The notes beneath the pieces were generated by a model, which saw only the letters and a program-made list of their open reading frames with translations, ran no database searches and had not been told where the DNA came from. DNA of 64,000 bases, taken from contig NZ_JMSZ01000021.1 in NCBI RefSeq assembly GCF_000691225.1, positions 1 through 64,000 of the forward strand, given 5' to 3'. This document shows positions 44,503 to 54,736 of the stretch, piece after piece (the stretch's first letter is position 1; each line of letters starts with the position of its first letter). Origin of the DNA: Nitrincola lacisaponensis (GTDB lineage Bacteria > Pseudomonadota > Gammaproteobacteria > Pseudomonadales > Balneatricaceae). The translations under genes and the position numbers were made by a program.

Positions 44503-45048
44503 CTATTGATAATCAACCAGTTTGGCAACTTCCTTGGGATATCCCTTGAGTTCAAAGATGTTATAGATGACGCCAATACCTTCAGCGATACAGAACTCTG
44601 AATAGCCTTCTTTTTCCATATCAATGAAATAGATATGACAACTAAAGCTTCCGGCTGGAACAGTGGTCCTGTGTTTACCCCGATAAGTAATTACATCACC
44701 ATCTACTGTGGTCCATTGTTCACCCGGTTCGGCTGGAAATTTGAATATCAATTGCATCTCTACACCAGAGGAGGGCGGCATCTCTGATGTCATACTGCTT
44801 AACGCCTCCATTTGTCCCTGGCTTGTATTCGTTATCCAAAATATCTCATCAAACTCCACTAATCGATACCATACAGTACCGTCCACTATGTGTTTATCGT
44901 CAATGTGATTGACTAGGGTATAGCTAGTGCCGCCTTTTACGTCGACCTCATATGTCCAGGAGGCTCCAACTCTCAACTCAAACAAGGGGGTTGCATTGAC
45001 AGAAGTTGCAAACCAGAAGCCGATCGCCAGTATTAGTGGTATTCTCAT
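44503..45048 (-). CDS. Secreted hypothetical protein
   Basis: The 181-residue protein has a signal peptide (1-18, ending VNA) and a beta-rich mature part with FELRVGASWTYEV and TTVPAGSFSCHIYFID, a pattern seen in DUF3108-like periplasmic proteins (G-x-x-W-T-Y near the start, V-P-A-G-x-F-x-C near the middle). Two cysteines (about 131 and 148) could form a disulphide. No enzymatic motif is seen. It stands alone. Confidence 0.6.
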   Translation of the reverse strand: MRIPLILAIGFWFATSVNATPLFELRVGASWTYEVDVKGGTSYTLVNHIDDKHIVDGTVWYRLVEFDEIFWITNTSQGQMEALSSMTSEMPPSSGVEMQLIFKFPAEPGEQWTTVDGDVITYRGKHRTTVPAGSFSCHIYFIDMEKEGYSEFCIAEGIGVIYNIFELKGYPKEVAKLVDYQ

Positions 45049-45220
45049 ATTACATTCGATCCATTGAATTCAGTTAGGTACTTATGTTCTGGGCAATAGT
45101 GCATGTTTTGCATGCGCATGCCTACATTTTAGCTTGACCATTCTAATGCAAGAAGGGAAGGGTTTATGCACACGGGAAGCTGTTTATGTGGCCGGGTGGC
45201 GTATCAGTATGAGGGTGAGA

Positions 45221-45249
45221 TTCACAATCCACAGAAGCCGGATTGTGAA
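45221..45249. repeat. Perfect 10-bp inverted repeat at the GFA break point
   Basis: TTCACAATCC at 45221-45230 and GGATTGTGAA at 45240-45249 flank a 9-nt loop. It lies where the resemblance to GFA proteins stops, and may mark the deletion junction or serve as a transcription-stopping hairpin. Confidence 0.5.
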
Positions 45250-45273
45250 CGCCAAAAATATCTCTATAGATCC

Positions 45274-45287
45274 TTGTTGCAGATCAA
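45274..45287 (+). promoter_or_regulatory. Anr/FNR-like site upstream of azurin gene
   Basis: TTGTTGCAGATCAA matches TTGAT-N4-ATCAA except for one base in the left half-site. It lies about 90 nt before the azurin start. P. aeruginosa azurin is Anr-activated, which makes a role plausible. Confidence 0.4.
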
Positions 45288-45374
45288 CACTGCATTGATT
45301 AATGGCTTCCGCTCTTGTAAATAAAAACAATTCGCACTAGCATTTGATTGTTTTTAATTTCAGGAGATTGAAAG

Positions 45375-45815
45375 ATGAGAAGCCTTACTCTGGCCCTGGT
45401 GCTGATGTGTTTACCTGTATTGGCTCAGGCGTCTGCGTGCGAATTGACGATCGACAGTACTGATCAGATGCGTTTTTCTGAGGCAGAGCTGACGGTTCCC
45501 TCCGGCTGCGAAACGGTGACCTTGACGCTGACCCACAGTGGCAACCTGCCTAAAACCGCCATGGGCCATAACTGGGTCCTGGTCGAAACGGATCAGTTGA
45601 GTGCGCTCGCGGCCGACGCCATTGCGGCAGGACCTGCCAATCAATACGTACCGGATAATGATCCACGTGTACTGGCAGCGACAGACCTGATCGGAGGGGG
45701 AGAAAGTACCTCTGTCGAGTTTTCTGTGGCTGGGCTGCAGGGCAAGGATTTGAGCTTTTTCTGCTCTTTCCCGGGACATTCTGCATTGATGAAAGGCAAG
45801 TTTATTGTTGAGTAA
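45375..45815 (+). CDS. azu: Azurin
   Basis: The 146-residue precursor has a signal peptide (1-20, ending AQAS) and mature azurin beginning ACELTIDSTDQM. The copper site is complete: Gly64-His65 in GHNWVLV, Cys130 in FFCSFPGH, His135 and Met139. The Cys22-Cys45 disulphide of azurins is also kept. It carries electrons in the periplasm to nitrite reductase or cytochrome peroxidase in related bacteria; no such partner is in the window. A good start with AGGAG is visible. A strong hairpin follows the stop. Confidence 0.93.
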   Translation: MRSLTLALVLMCLPVLAQASACELTIDSTDQMRFSEAELTVPSGCETVTLTLTHSGNLPKTAMGHNWVLVETDQLSALAADAIAAGPANQYVPDNDPRVLAATDLIGGGESTSVEFSVAGLQGKDLSFFCSFPGHSALMKGKFIVE

Positions 45816-45830
45816 CAGGTGAATGCAAGA

Positions 45831-45860
45831 CACCGGATAACCCGGACGGGTTATCCGGTG
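45831..45860. terminator. Perfect 14-bp hairpin between azurin and acyl-CoA synthetase genes
   Basis: CACCGGATAACCCG and CGGGTTATCCGGTG are perfect 14-bp arms with GA between them. It lies between two convergent genes and probably stops both, although the T-runs are weak. Confidence 0.7.
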
Positions 45861-45867
45861 GTTATGC

Positions 45868-47556
45868 TTATACGTCTTCCAGTCCCAGCTCTTTTACCGA
45901 GATTTCACGCATTTTGAATTTCTGAATTTTTCCGGTGACGGTCATTGGGAAGGTGTCTACAAACTTGAAGTAACGCGGTATTTTGAAGTGAGTAATTTTG
46001 CCTTTGCAGAAGTCACGCAAGGATTCATCACTCATCGGGTCGGCACCGGGTTGCAGTTTGATCCAGGCGATCAGCTCCTCACCATATTTTTTGTCGGGAA
46101 TGCCGGTCACCTGAACCTCGGCAATATCAGGGTGAGTGTATAAGAATTCTTCCACTTCTTTGGGGTAGATGTTTTCTCCTCCCCGAATCACCATGTCCTT
46201 GATACGACCTTCGATTTTGATATAGCCCTCGTCATCCATACTCGCAAGGTCGCCTGTGTGCATCCATCCGGCTTCATCGATAGCTTCCTGAGTGCCTCTT
46301 TCGTTGTTCCAGTATTTCAGCATAACGCTGTAACCACGCGTGCAGAGTTCTCCGATTTCACCACGTGGCAGGATGCGGCCGGTTGCTGGATCTATGATTT
46401 TGCTTTCCAGGTGTGGCTGAGTCCGACCGACGGTCGTGACACGTTTTTCCAGTGAGTCAGAGGCGCCGGTTTGTGTGGATACCGGGCTGGTTTCTGTCAT
46501 GCCGTAAGCGATCTGAACTTCCTTCATGTTCATTTTGTTGATCACCTGCTTCATCACTTCGGTAGGGCACAAGGAACCTGCCATAATCCCTGTTCGAAGG
46601 CTGGAGAGGTCCATCTTTTCAAAATCGGGATGCCCCAGCTCGGCAATGAACATGGTGGGCACGCCGTAGAGGGCGGTAGCACGTTCCTGGTGTACGGCCT
46701 GCAGAACGGTGCCAGGGTCAAAACCTTCATCAGGGTAGATCATGGTTGAACCGTGTGTAACACAACCCAGGTTGCCCATGACCATCCCGAAACAGTGATA
46801 CAGCGGCACTGGAATCACCAGTCTGTCTTTTTCAGTAAACCCCATGCTCTCCGCAACAAAATAGCCATTATTGAGGATGTTGTGGTGAGACAGGGTGGCT
46901 CCTTTGGGGAAGCCTGTTGTGCCGGAGGTGTACTGGATATTGATAGGGTCGTCAAACTGCAACTGTGATTGCGTCTGGTCGAGGGTTTCCTGCGGGATTT
47001 CTTTGTACAGTTCAATAAAATCCTGCCAGCGCCACATTCCTGGGTGTTTGTGGTCATCCAGGTTAATGATGCCTTTGAGTAACGGCAGCTTTTGCGATTT
47101 CAGCTGACCTTCGGCAGACATTTTCAGTTCCGGGGCCAGCTCATACAACATGCTGCGGTAATCAGAAACCTTGAAACGATCTGCAGTGACCAGGTAGCTG
47201 GTTTCAGATTGATTCAGGGCATATTCCAGTTCATGCGTACGATAGGCCGGGTTGATATTGACCAGAATAGCACCAATTTTTGCGGTTGCAAATTGTGTGA
47301 GTGTCCATTCGTAGCGGTTGGGCGACCAGATGCCGACTCTGTCACCGCGGCGCACGCCAAGTGCCAGGAACGCACGTGCGCAACGGTTTACCTGTTCATG
47401 CAGCTCTTGATAGGTCCATCGAATCCCCTGATGTAAAACGATCAGCGCATCGTTATCCGGGTAGCGGTTTGCCGTGGTATCAAACATGTCTCCTATAGTC
47501 ATACCGATAAGAGGTTTTTGACTGATACCGCTGGTATAGCTTGGAAGTGTTGACAT
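45868..47556 (-). CDS. Medium/short-chain acyl-CoA synthetase (AMP-binding)
   Basis: I start at the ATG 47556 ([14 protein letters not shown] upstream), 562 residues. The ANL signature is in [18 protein letters not shown] near 195-213, and [42 protein letters not shown] and [11 protein letters not shown] follow, the last holding the catalytic lysine. It activates a carboxylic acid to its CoA thioester. As the last gene of the liu operon it likely activates a branched or short acid feeding the pathway; related enzymes are found in citronellol/leucine clusters of pseudomonads. Confidence 0.9.
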   Translation of the reverse strand: MSTLPSYTSGISQKPLIGMTIGDMFDTTANRYPDNDALIVLHQGIRWTYQELHEQVNRCARAFLALGVRRGDRVGIWSPNRYEWTLTQFATAKIGAILVNINPAYRTHELEYALNQSETSYLVTADRFKVSDYRSMLYELAPELKMSAEGQLKSQKLPLLKGIINLDDHKHPGMWRWQDFIELYKEIPQETLDQTQSQLQFDDPINIQYTSGTTGFPKGATLSHHNILNNGYFVAESMGFTEKDRLVIPVPLYHCFGMVMGNLGCVTHGSTMIYPDEGFDPGTVLQAVHQERATALYGVPTMFIAELGHPDFEKMDLSSLRTGIMAGSLCPTEVMKQVINKMNMKEVQIAYGMTETSPVSTQTGASDSLEKRVTTVGRTQPHLESKIIDPATGRILPRGEIGELCTRGYSVMLKYWNNERGTQEAIDEAGWMHTGDLASMDDEGYIKIEGRIKDMVIRGGENIYPKEVEEFLYTHPDIAEVQVTGIPDKKYGEELIAWIKLQPGADPMSDESLRDFCKGKITHFKIPRYFKFVDTFPMTVTGKIQKFKMREISVKELGLEDV

Positions 47557-47618
47557 AGCGCAGGCTCCATTATTTTTTTTATGCAAAGAGGCTGGTGTAT
47601 TGTTAAGCTTATTGGCGA

Positions 47619-48191
47619 TTACCGGTGCAGGGCGTGATACTCCGTGTTCGGCACCATCTCGACTGCAAGTGCGATACGGTTGGTCATGTTATAGAAACCG
47701 ACCAGATTGCAGATATCCCAAATTCCCTGATCACTGAATCCGGCGTCACGCAACGGCTGAGAATCTTCCGGAGTGACTTCTGCCGGTGTGCGGGTCAAGC
47801 GGGATGCATAATCCAGCATTGCCCTGTGGCGAGGTGAGAGTTTGGCACTGCGATAGTTCATCACCAGATGCTCACCCAACTGCGGATCACCACTATACTC
47901 ACGAACGGCTGCTCCATGTGCGACCAGACAGTAGAAGCACTTGTTGTCTGATGAAACGACAACCGCAATCATTTCCCGCTCCAGCGTGCTCAGTTCACTT
48001 TCGCCAAACATCAGTTGGTTATAAAAGCGGGAAAACACCTCAAGCTGTTCCAGGTTCTGGCTGTATGCCTTCAGCACGTTCGGGATCATCCCCAGCTTTT
48101 CCTGGCACTTGTCAAAGTACTTTTGAACGGATTCTGGCAGCTCCGAATAGTCCGGGACGGGTAAATCCAGTGCAACAACTTTGCTATTCAT
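47619..48191 (-). CDS. Peroxidase-related (AhpD-like carboxymuconolactone) protein
   Basis: I start at the ATG 48191 ([16 protein letters not shown] upstream), 190 residues. The AhpD-type redox motif is CFYCLVAHG near 92-100, with a charged Glu upstream (LEREMIAV). The family, called peroxidase-related enzymes or alkylhydroperoxidase AhpD core, can reduce peroxides or act as a disulphide reductase partner. The gene overlaps liuE by 8 nt and is part of the operon; why a peroxidase-like protein is there is unclear. Confidence 0.85.
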   Translation of the reverse strand: MNSKVVALDLPVPDYSELPESVQKYFDKCQEKLGMIPNVLKAYSQNLEQLEVFSRFYNQLMFGESELSTLEREMIAVVVSSDNKCFYCLVAHGAAVREYSGDPQLGEHLVMNYRSAKLSPRHRAMLDYASRLTRTPAEVTPEDSQPLRDAGFSDQGIWDICNLVGFYNMTNRIALAVEMVPNTEYHALHR

Positions 48192-49092
48192 GGCAATCTC
48201 CTCTGGCCAGGGCAACTTTCGAACCGTTGTGACGACTAAGTGTGCGTGAAATCCAGTGACCCGTATTGATCAGTTGCTGGAGGTCTGTGCCGGTCTCTAT
48301 GCCTAAGCCCTGCAGCAGATAGAGCACATCTTCTGTTGCCACATTACCTGAAGCACCTTTGGCGTAGGGACACCCGCCCAGACCTGCAACGGAGGCATCC
48401 ACGACAGCGATACCTTCTTCCAGAACGGCGTACAGATTGGCGATTGCCTGGCCATAGGTGTCATGAAAATGTGCCGCCAATCGATCGATGGGGACTTCCT
48501 TGCTCACCGCTTCCAGCATCCGCTTGGCTTTCAACGGGGTGCCGACGCCGATGGTGTCGCCCAGGGAGATTTCATAACAGCCCATCTCAAGCATGGCTTT
48601 TGCAACCCGCGCAACCTGCTGCGGATCAACCTCGCCCTGATAGGGGCAGCCCATCACGGTAGAGACATAGCCACGTACCCGGATACCGGCGTGCCGGGCG
48701 GTTTCCATGACCGGTGCAAAGCGTTCCAGGCTTTCTGCGATCGAGCAGTTAATGTTTTTCCGGGTAAAGGCTTCGGAAGCGGCGCTGAAGACAGCGACTT
48801 CATCTGCTTTAGCCTCAATCGCAGCTTCCAGCCCTTTCATGTTGGGGGTGAGGGCCGCATAGATCACACCCGGTTGACGGCTGATGCCTGCCATGACGTC
48901 ACTGGCATCACCCATCTGGGGCACCCACTTGGGTGATACAAAGCTGGCTGCTTCGATATGTGTGAGACCACATTGGCTTAGGCGGTTGATCAGTTCGACT
49001 TTAACAGTGGTCGGAATCAGCTCACCCGGTTCGTTTTGTAGCCCGTCACGCGGGCTCATTTCGAAGATTCGGACAGTGGTGGGGAAGCTCAT
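48184..49092 (-). CDS. liuE: Hydroxymethylglutaryl-CoA lyase
   Basis: The 302-residue TIM-barrel enzyme splits HMG-CoA into acetyl-CoA and acetoacetate, the last step of leucine breakdown. SPRDGLQNEP at about 13-22 holds the metal-binding Asp, HFHDTYGQAIAN the metal-binding histidines, and GLGGCPYAKGASGN the catalytic Cys. Its start overlaps the liuD stop by 4 nt. The product acetoacetate could be activated and cleaved by the acyl-CoA synthetase and thiolase encoded nearby. Confidence 0.94.
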   Translation of the reverse strand: MSFPTTVRIFEMSPRDGLQNEPGELIPTTVKVELINRLSQCGLTHIEAASFVSPKWVPQMGDASDVMAGISRQPGVIYAALTPNMKGLEAAIEAKADEVAVFSAASEAFTRKNINCSIAESLERFAPVMETARHAGIRVRGYVSTVMGCPYQGEVDPQQVARVAKAMLEMGCYEISLGDTIGVGTPLKAKRMLEAVSKEVPIDRLAAHFHDTYGQAIANLYAVLEEGIAVVDASVAGLGGCPYAKGASGNVATEDVLYLLQGLGIETGTDLQQLINTGHWISRTLSRHNGSKVALARGDCHE

Positions 49093-51083
49093 ACGGCAAC
49101 CTCTTCATCACTGGTCACAGAAAGCAGTTCGGCACCTTCGGACACCAGTTCACCTTCGTTAAAGTAGATTTCATCCACCACTCCGGGTTTAGGTGCTTTG
49201 ATGGCGTGTTCCATTTTCATCGCCTCCATGATCACCAGTGTTTGTCCCGCTTTCACTGTGTCACCGGATTTCACCATGATGGCGACGACAGAGCCGTTCA
49301 TCGGGGCGGTCAGGCTGCCGGCAGCACTGACATCTTCCAGGCCGAAGGTTTCTTCATGAGCTTCGCAGCGGAAAGATTCACCCTCATGAAAGACCACCAG
49401 CTCTTTACCCTGTTGGGTCGCATGCACCGTGATGCGATGGCCGTTAATCACGGCCTTGAGTTGATCGTTAAGCAGGTCTGCTGCCAGAGTATACAGGCTG
49501 TCAGCGACACGTATTTCGTAATGCTGATCCTTCTCCAGCACTTTCAGCTCATGAATCTGATCTCCGACTTTGAGTGCCAGAGGCTTGGCGTATTCCGAGT
49601 TGAGGCGCCAGCTGTTTTGGTGGGCAAAAGGGGACCAGCGGTCTTCATTGTTGGGGTTAGGGCTGCGCTTCTGCTCGAGTAAAAAGCCAGCGGCCAAAAC
49701 CAGCGCTTTATGCAGGTCCAGTTTGGCCGGTGGAAACAACAATGGACGATGCTTTTCAATAAATCCGGTATCCAGGTTCGCTTCACGGAAAGGCTGAGCA
49801 TCTGCCAATGCATGCAGGAAGCGGATGTTGGTTTTTACACCGTGAATGCGATACTGCTCGAGGGCGTGCACCATGCGGTTGATTGCCTGGTCACGGTTTT
49901 CATCCCAGACGATCAGTTTGGCGATCATCGGGTCATAATGCACACTGACCTCATCCCCCTCTACTACACCGGTATCCACGCGAACATGAGCGCTTTCATC
50001 CGGCGTACGCAAATAGTTCAGCTGGCCTGTCGCGGGTAAAAAGTCATTATCCGGATCTTCTGCATAGATGCGCGCTTCCAGGGCATGACCGCGTATGCGG
50101 ATTTGATCCTGTTGTAACGGCAGGGGCGAGCCCTCAGCGACACGCAATTGCCATTCAACCAGATCCTGGCCAGTGACCATCTCGGTGACCGGGTGCTCGA
50201 CCTGAAGACGGGTGTTCATCTCCATAAAGAAGAAGGAACCATCCACGTCATAGAGGAACTCAACCGTTCCGGCACCGACATAATGAATCGCTTGAGCTGC
50301 CTTAACCGCCGCTTCACCCATGGCAATGCGGGTTTCAGTTGATAACCCCGGTGCTGGCGCTTCTTCCAGAACCTTTTGATGACGACGTTGAACCGAGCAG
50401 TCACGCTCTGCCAGGTAAACACCATTACCATGGCTGTCACAGAAGACCTGAATTTCTACATGGCGCGGTTGCGTCAAATACCGCTCAATCAGCATGTCGG
50501 GATTACCGAATGCATTTTGGGCTTCGCGTTTGGCTGCCGACAGGGCATCATCAAACTCGTCAATAGCATTCACAACGCGCATCCCTTTACCGCCGCCACC
50601 TGCAACGGCTTTTAACAGCAGGGGAAAGCCACACTTGAGTGCCTCTGCACGCAGTGTTTCAGGGCGTTGGTCATCGCCGTGATACCCTGGTACTAATGGG
50701 ACACCGGCTTTTTCCATAATGGCTTTGGCGGCGGACTTTGAACCCATCGCGGCAATAGCCGCTGCGGGAGGGCCAATAAAGACGATGCCGTTTTGGCTGC
50801 AGGCATCAGCAAATTCGGTGTTCTCAGACAGAAAGCCGTACCCCGGATGAATTGCCTGGGCACCACTTTGAAGCGCAATCTCGATAATTTTGTCGCCGCG
50901 CAGGTAGCTTTCACTGCTGGGCGCCGGGCCTAACAGAAAGGCTTCATCTGCCAGCGCCACATGGCGTGCATTACGGTCTGCTTCTGAGTAGACCGCAACA
51001 CAACGAATCCCCAGACAGCGCGCGGTTTGAATCACGCGGCACGCAATTTCACCACGATTGGCGATAAGAATTTTACTGAACAT
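49089..51083 (-). CDS. liuD: Methylcrotonyl-CoA carboxylase biotin-carrying subunit
   Basis: The 664-residue alpha subunit contains biotin carboxylase (about 1-450; GGGGKGMRVV ATP loop, FFMEMNTRLQVEHPVTE) and a C-terminal biotinyl domain with EAMKME at 620-625, biotin on Lys623. Between them is the methylcrotonyl-type linker. It carboxylates biotin and passes the group to LiuB. The start of liuD is 2 nt from the liuC stop, so they are tightly coupled. Confidence 0.95.
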   Translation of the reverse strand: MFSKILIANRGEIACRVIQTARCLGIRCVAVYSEADRNARHVALADEAFLLGPAPSSESYLRGDKIIEIALQSGAQAIHPGYGFLSENTEFADACSQNGIVFIGPPAAAIAAMGSKSAAKAIMEKAGVPLVPGYHGDDQRPETLRAEALKCGFPLLLKAVAGGGGKGMRVVNAIDEFDDALSAAKREAQNAFGNPDMLIERYLTQPRHVEIQVFCDSHGNGVYLAERDCSVQRRHQKVLEEAPAPGLSTETRIAMGEAAVKAAQAIHYVGAGTVEFLYDVDGSFFFMEMNTRLQVEHPVTEMVTGQDLVEWQLRVAEGSPLPLQQDQIRIRGHALEARIYAEDPDNDFLPATGQLNYLRTPDESAHVRVDTGVVEGDEVSVHYDPMIAKLIVWDENRDQAINRMVHALEQYRIHGVKTNIRFLHALADAQPFREANLDTGFIEKHRPLLFPPAKLDLHKALVLAAGFLLEQKRSPNPNNEDRWSPFAHQNSWRLNSEYAKPLALKVGDQIHELKVLEKDQHYEIRVADSLYTLAADLLNDQLKAVINGHRITVHATQQGKELVVFHEGESFRCEAHEETFGLEDVSAAGSLTAPMNGSVVAIMVKSGDTVKAGQTLVIMEAMKMEHAIKAPKPGVVDEIYFNEGELVSEGAELLSVTSDEEVAV

Positions 51084-51085
51084 TG

Positions 51086-51904
51086 TTATTCTTCTCCTGA
51101 TTCCAGTGTGGAAGACCAGTTAGGGCGGCGTTTGTTCAGGAAAGCACTGAGTCCTTCCTGCCCTTCATCACTCACGCGAATATCGGCAATACGCTGAGTG
51201 GTTTCATCGATCACAGTTTGCGTGATGGGCAGGTGGCTGACAGCAAAAATCAGTGATTTGGCTGCTTGCATGGCCTGAGGACTGTTCTGATTCATGGTGC
51301 TAATAAAGGCTTGAGCGGCTGGCAGCAATTCACTGGCGTCATCAACCAGGTGGTGAACCAGGCCAAAGTCCTGTGCGGTTTGGGCATCAAATACTTCAGC
51401 GGTCAAAAAATAGCGTCTGGACTGCCGCTCTCCGATAGCGCGTATGACATACGGGCTGATCACGGCGGGAATCAGGCCGATTTTGACTTCGCTCAGGCAG
51501 AAACGCGCATCACGGCTGGCAATAACAATGTCACAGCAAGCAGCAAGGCCGACTGCACCGCCATAGGCCGCGCCCTTAACCAGTCCGATTACCGGTTTGC
51601 TAAAGTGGTTAAGCGAGTTCATCAACTGTGCAAGCTGACCTGCATCTGTCAGGTTTTCAGCATGGCTGTTGTTGGCCATACGCTTCATCCAGTTCAGATC
51701 AGCTCCGGCTGAAAAGTGTTTTCCTTCAGAGCGAAGAATCAGTAGGCGAAGATCACTGTTTTGCTCTGCTTCATCCAGTTTGCTGATCAGTTGGCTGATC
51801 ATGCTGTCATCGAAGGCGTTATGCTTATCCGGGCGATTCAGCACCAGTTCGGCGACACCTGTATCCAGCATGCGAAGTGTGATGATTTCAGTCGTCTCAG
51901 ACAT
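51086..51904 (-). CDS. liuC: Methylglutaconyl-CoA hydratase (enoyl-CoA hydratase family)
   Basis: I start at the ATG 51904 (MSETTEIITLR), 272 residues. The crotonase fold is clear: RSEGKHFSAGADLNWM (oxyanion-hole region, GADL) and the second GxxYGGAVGLAACCDIVIAS with the catalytic-side region. It hydrates 3-methylglutaconyl-CoA to HMG-CoA. It lies 10 nt after liuB. The catalytic Glu position is not certain by eye, but the liu context fixes the call. Confidence 0.92.
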   Translation of the reverse strand: MSETTEIITLRMLDTGVAELVLNRPDKHNAFDDSMISQLISKLDEAEQNSDLRLLILRSEGKHFSAGADLNWMKRMANNSHAENLTDAGQLAQLMNSLNHFSKPVIGLVKGAAYGGAVGLAACCDIVIASRDARFCLSEVKIGLIPAVISPYVIRAIGERQSRRYFLTAEVFDAQTAQDFGLVHHLVDDASELLPAAQAFISTMNQNSPQAMQAAKSLIFAVSHLPITQTVIDETTQRIADIRVSDEGQEGLSAFLNKRRPNWSSTLESGEE

Positions 51905-51914
51905 TATCCGCTCC

Positions 51915-53522
51915 TTACATTCTGAACACGCCAAAGCGTGTTTCTTCGGTGGGGCGGTTGAGGGTGGCGGATAGACTCAGTGCGATCACTTCACGTGTTT
52001 GTGCCGGATCGATCACCCCGTCATCCCACAGGCGACCACTTGCGTAGTAGGGGTGACCCTGGTGCTCATAGGTGTCGATGATGGGTTTTTTAAACTCGGC
52101 TTCTTCTGAGTCTGACCAGGTTTTACCATTACGCTCCAGACTTTCACGACGTACCGTCGCCAGAACGCCTGCGGCCTGTTCACCCCCCATGACTGAGATG
52201 CGCGCATTGGGCCACATCCATAAAAAATCAGGATTATAGGCACGTCCACACATGCCATAGTTCCCCGCACCAAAGCTGCCACCAATCAGCACGGTGAGTT
52301 TGGGTACATTGGCACAAGCGACTGCCATGACCATTTTTGCGCCGTGCTTGGCGATACCCTCTGCCTCGTATTTGCGACCGACCATAAAACCGGTGATGTT
52401 TTGCAAGAAGAGCAGGGGAATATTGCGTTGGCAGCAGAGTTCGATGAAGTGCGCGCCTTTTTGAGCAGACTCTGTAAACAAGATGCCGTTATTGGCAATA
52501 ATGCCGACAGGGTAGCCATGAATATTGGCAAAACCTGTGACCAGGGTGGTGCCATAAAACTGCTTGAACTCGTCAAACTCGGAGCCGTCCACTAAACGGG
52601 CAATCACTTCACGCACATCGAACGGCTTGCGCAGGTCGGTGCCGACAATGCCATAGAGTTCATCGGCATCATATAAAGGCGCTTTGGGTGGTGCGATGGC
52701 GATATCGAGTTTCTTTTTACGGTTAAGATTCGCCATGCAACGTCGTGCTATTTGCAGGGCGTGCTGATCATTTTCAGCATAGTGATCGGCAACTCCGGAG
52801 ATTTTACAGTGCACATCCGCACCACCCAGATCCTCGGCGCTGACCACTTCACCTGTAGCCGCTTTCACCAGTGGAGGGCCCGCCAAAAAGATTGTGCCCT
52901 GGTTACGCACGATGATCGACTCATCCGCCATGGCGGGTACATAAGCACCACCGGCGGTGCACAAGCCCATTACCACTGCAATTTGAGGAATGCCTTTGGC
53001 AGACATGCGTGCCTGGTTATAAAAGATACGACCAAAATGATCACGATCCGGAAACACTTCATCCTGGCGCGGCAGATTGGCACCGCCTGAGTCCACCAGA
53101 TAGATGCAGGGCAGGTGATTCTGCTCGGCAATTTCTTGAGCACGAAGATGCTTTTTCACGGTTAAGGGGTAATAGGTACCGCCTTTGACCGTGGCATCGT
53201 TGGCAATGATCATGCATTCGACGCCGGAGACGCGGCCAATGCCGGTGATCAGACCGGCAGCAGGAACCTCTTCATCATATACCTTGTACGCCGCTAATTG
53301 AGACAGCTCCAAAAAGGGGGAGCCATCATCAATCAGGCGATTGATCCGCTCACGCGGCAGGAGTTTACCGCGCGCCAGGTGTCTGGCCTGATAATCAGCT
53401 CCGCCACCCTGTTGAACCTTGGCTATTTTTTCCTTCAGATCTGAAACCGCGAGGGTCATCGCATCTGCTTTGGCTCTGAATTCATCAGAGCGGGCATTTA
53501 TTTTGGTCTGCAGAATGGGCAT
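51915..53522 (-). CDS. liuB: Methylcrotonyl-CoA carboxylase carboxyltransferase subunit
   Basis: The 535-residue beta subunit has the acyl-CoA carboxylase carboxyltransferase fold with the CoA-binding half ([20 protein letters not shown], residues about 156-175) and the biotin-carboxylate half ([16 protein letters not shown], near 415). [15 protein letters not shown] is the methylcrotonyl-type signature. With LiuD it converts 3-methylcrotonyl-CoA to 3-methylglutaconyl-CoA. The gene lies 24 nt after liuA. Confidence 0.95.
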   Translation of the reverse strand: MPILQTKINARSDEFRAKADAMTLAVSDLKEKIAKVQQGGGADYQARHLARGKLLPRERINRLIDDGSPFLELSQLAAYKVYDEEVPAAGLITGIGRVSGVECMIIANDATVKGGTYYPLTVKKHLRAQEIAEQNHLPCIYLVDSGGANLPRQDEVFPDRDHFGRIFYNQARMSAKGIPQIAVVMGLCTAGGAYVPAMADESIIVRNQGTIFLAGPPLVKAATGEVVSAEDLGGADVHCKISGVADHYAENDQHALQIARRCMANLNRKKKLDIAIAPPKAPLYDADELYGIVGTDLRKPFDVREVIARLVDGSEFDEFKQFYGTTLVTGFANIHGYPVGIIANNGILFTESAQKGAHFIELCCQRNIPLLFLQNITGFMVGRKYEAEGIAKHGAKMVMAVACANVPKLTVLIGGSFGAGNYGMCGRAYNPDFLWMWPNARISVMGGEQAAGVLATVRRESLERNGKTWSDSEEAEFKKPIIDTYEHQGHPYYASGRLWDDGVIDPAQTREVIALSLSATLNRPTEETRFGVFRM

Positions 53523-53546
53523 GGTTATGCTCCCGGTAAAAAGCCA

Positions 53547-54713
53547 TCAATTATTGAGGAACAGCTCGCGGCCAATCAGCATGCGACGAATTTCGGAGGT
53601 GCCTGCACCGATTTCATAGAGTTTGGCGTCACGCAACAGGCGTCCGGTCGGGTATTCATTGATATAGCCGTTACCACCGAGTAATTGAATGGCGTCCAGT
53701 GCTATCTGAGTTGCCATCTCTGCAGAATACAGAATGACACCGGCAGCATCTTTACGCGTGGTTTCGCCACGATCTGCGGCCATCGCCACCATATAAACAT
53801 AGGATTTTGCGGCGTTCATGCGGGTGTACATATCGGCCAGCTTGCCTTGTACCAGTTCAAACTCACCGATCGCTTTACCGAACTGTTTCCGGTCACGCAC
53901 ATAGGGTACAACGATATCCATTGCCGCTTGCATAATACCAAGTGGGCCACCGGCCAGTACCAGGCGCTCATAATCCAGTCCTGACATCAAGACTTTAACG
54001 CCGCCATTCAGCTCGCCCAGCAGGTTCTCTTTGGGTACTTTGCAGTCCTGGAACACCAGTTCACAGGTGTTTGAGCCACGCATACCCAGCTTGTCGAGTT
54101 TTTGAGCCTGGGTGAATCCAGGGCTATCCCGCTCAACAATAAAAGCAGAAATTCCCTTCGGACCGGCACTCACATCGGTTTTGGCGTAAATGACATAGAC
54201 ATGTGCATCAGGGCCATTGGTGATCCACATTTTGTTGCCGTTCAGCAGGTAGTGATCGCCGGCATCACGAGCCGTGAGTTTCATGGAAACCACATCTGAG
54301 CCTGCATTGGGTTCAGACATGGCCAGTGCACCGATATGTTCACCGGTAATCAGCTTGGGCAGGTATTTCTCTTTCTGCGCCTGGTTTCCGTTACGGTTGA
54401 TCTGGTTAATACAGAGGTTGGAGTGGGCTCCATAGGAGAGGGCAACAGATGCAGAGGCGCGGCTAATTTCTTCCATGGCAAGCACATGAGCCAGGTAGCC
54501 CATACCTGAACCACCAAACTCTTCATCGGCAGTGATGCCCAAGAGTCCCATATCACCAAACTTTTTCCATAGATCCGCAGGAAAAAGATTGGCCTGATCA
54601 ATTTCAGCGGCTCTGGGCGCGATTTCTGCTGCAGCAAAGCTGTTGATCTGCTGACGGAGCATGTCCAGTGTTTCGCCAAGACCAAAATTCAGTTCGGAGT
54701 ATTGAGAGATCAT
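53547..54713 (-). CDS. liuA: Isovaleryl-CoA dehydrogenase
   Basis: The 388-residue flavoprotein dehydrogenates isovaleryl-CoA to methylcrotonyl-CoA. The acyl-CoA dehydrogenase FAD motif [12 protein letters not shown] is visible. The position that carries the catalytic Glu in most of the family is Ala370 here (EIGAGTSE), and Glu249 in [10 protein letters not shown] is the shifted catalytic base of isovaleryl-CoA dehydrogenase. This pair of residues makes the assignment firm. It is the first catabolic gene after the regulator liuR. Confidence 0.96.
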   Translation of the reverse strand: MISQYSELNFGLGETLDMLRQQINSFAAAEIAPRAAEIDQANLFPADLWKKFGDMGLLGITADEEFGGSGMGYLAHVLAMEEISRASASVALSYGAHSNLCINQINRNGNQAQKEKYLPKLITGEHIGALAMSEPNAGSDVVSMKLTARDAGDHYLLNGNKMWITNGPDAHVYVIYAKTDVSAGPKGISAFIVERDSPGFTQAQKLDKLGMRGSNTCELVFQDCKVPKENLLGELNGGVKVLMSGLDYERLVLAGGPLGIMQAAMDIVVPYVRDRKQFGKAIGEFELVQGKLADMYTRMNAAKSYVYMVAMAADRGETTRKDAAGVILYSAEMATQIALDAIQLLGGNGYINEYPTGRLLRDAKLYEIGAGTSEIRRMLIGRELFLNN

Positions 54714-54736
54714 ATCTGTACCCTGTTTTGTTATTT

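Larger units (their letters stand above)
45166..45324 (+). pseudogene. Truncated GFA-family (CENP-V/GFA) remnant
   Basis: The 52-codon frame starts MHTGSCLCGRVAYQYEGEI, the usual N-terminus of GFA-family proteins with the CxCG zinc-binding pair (Cys 6 and 8). Family members have about 130-150 residues and a CHCxxC motif next; here the resemblance ends at about residue 20 and the frame stops early. The break coincides with a perfect inverted repeat. I read it as a 3'-deleted gene. Confidence 0.6.
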
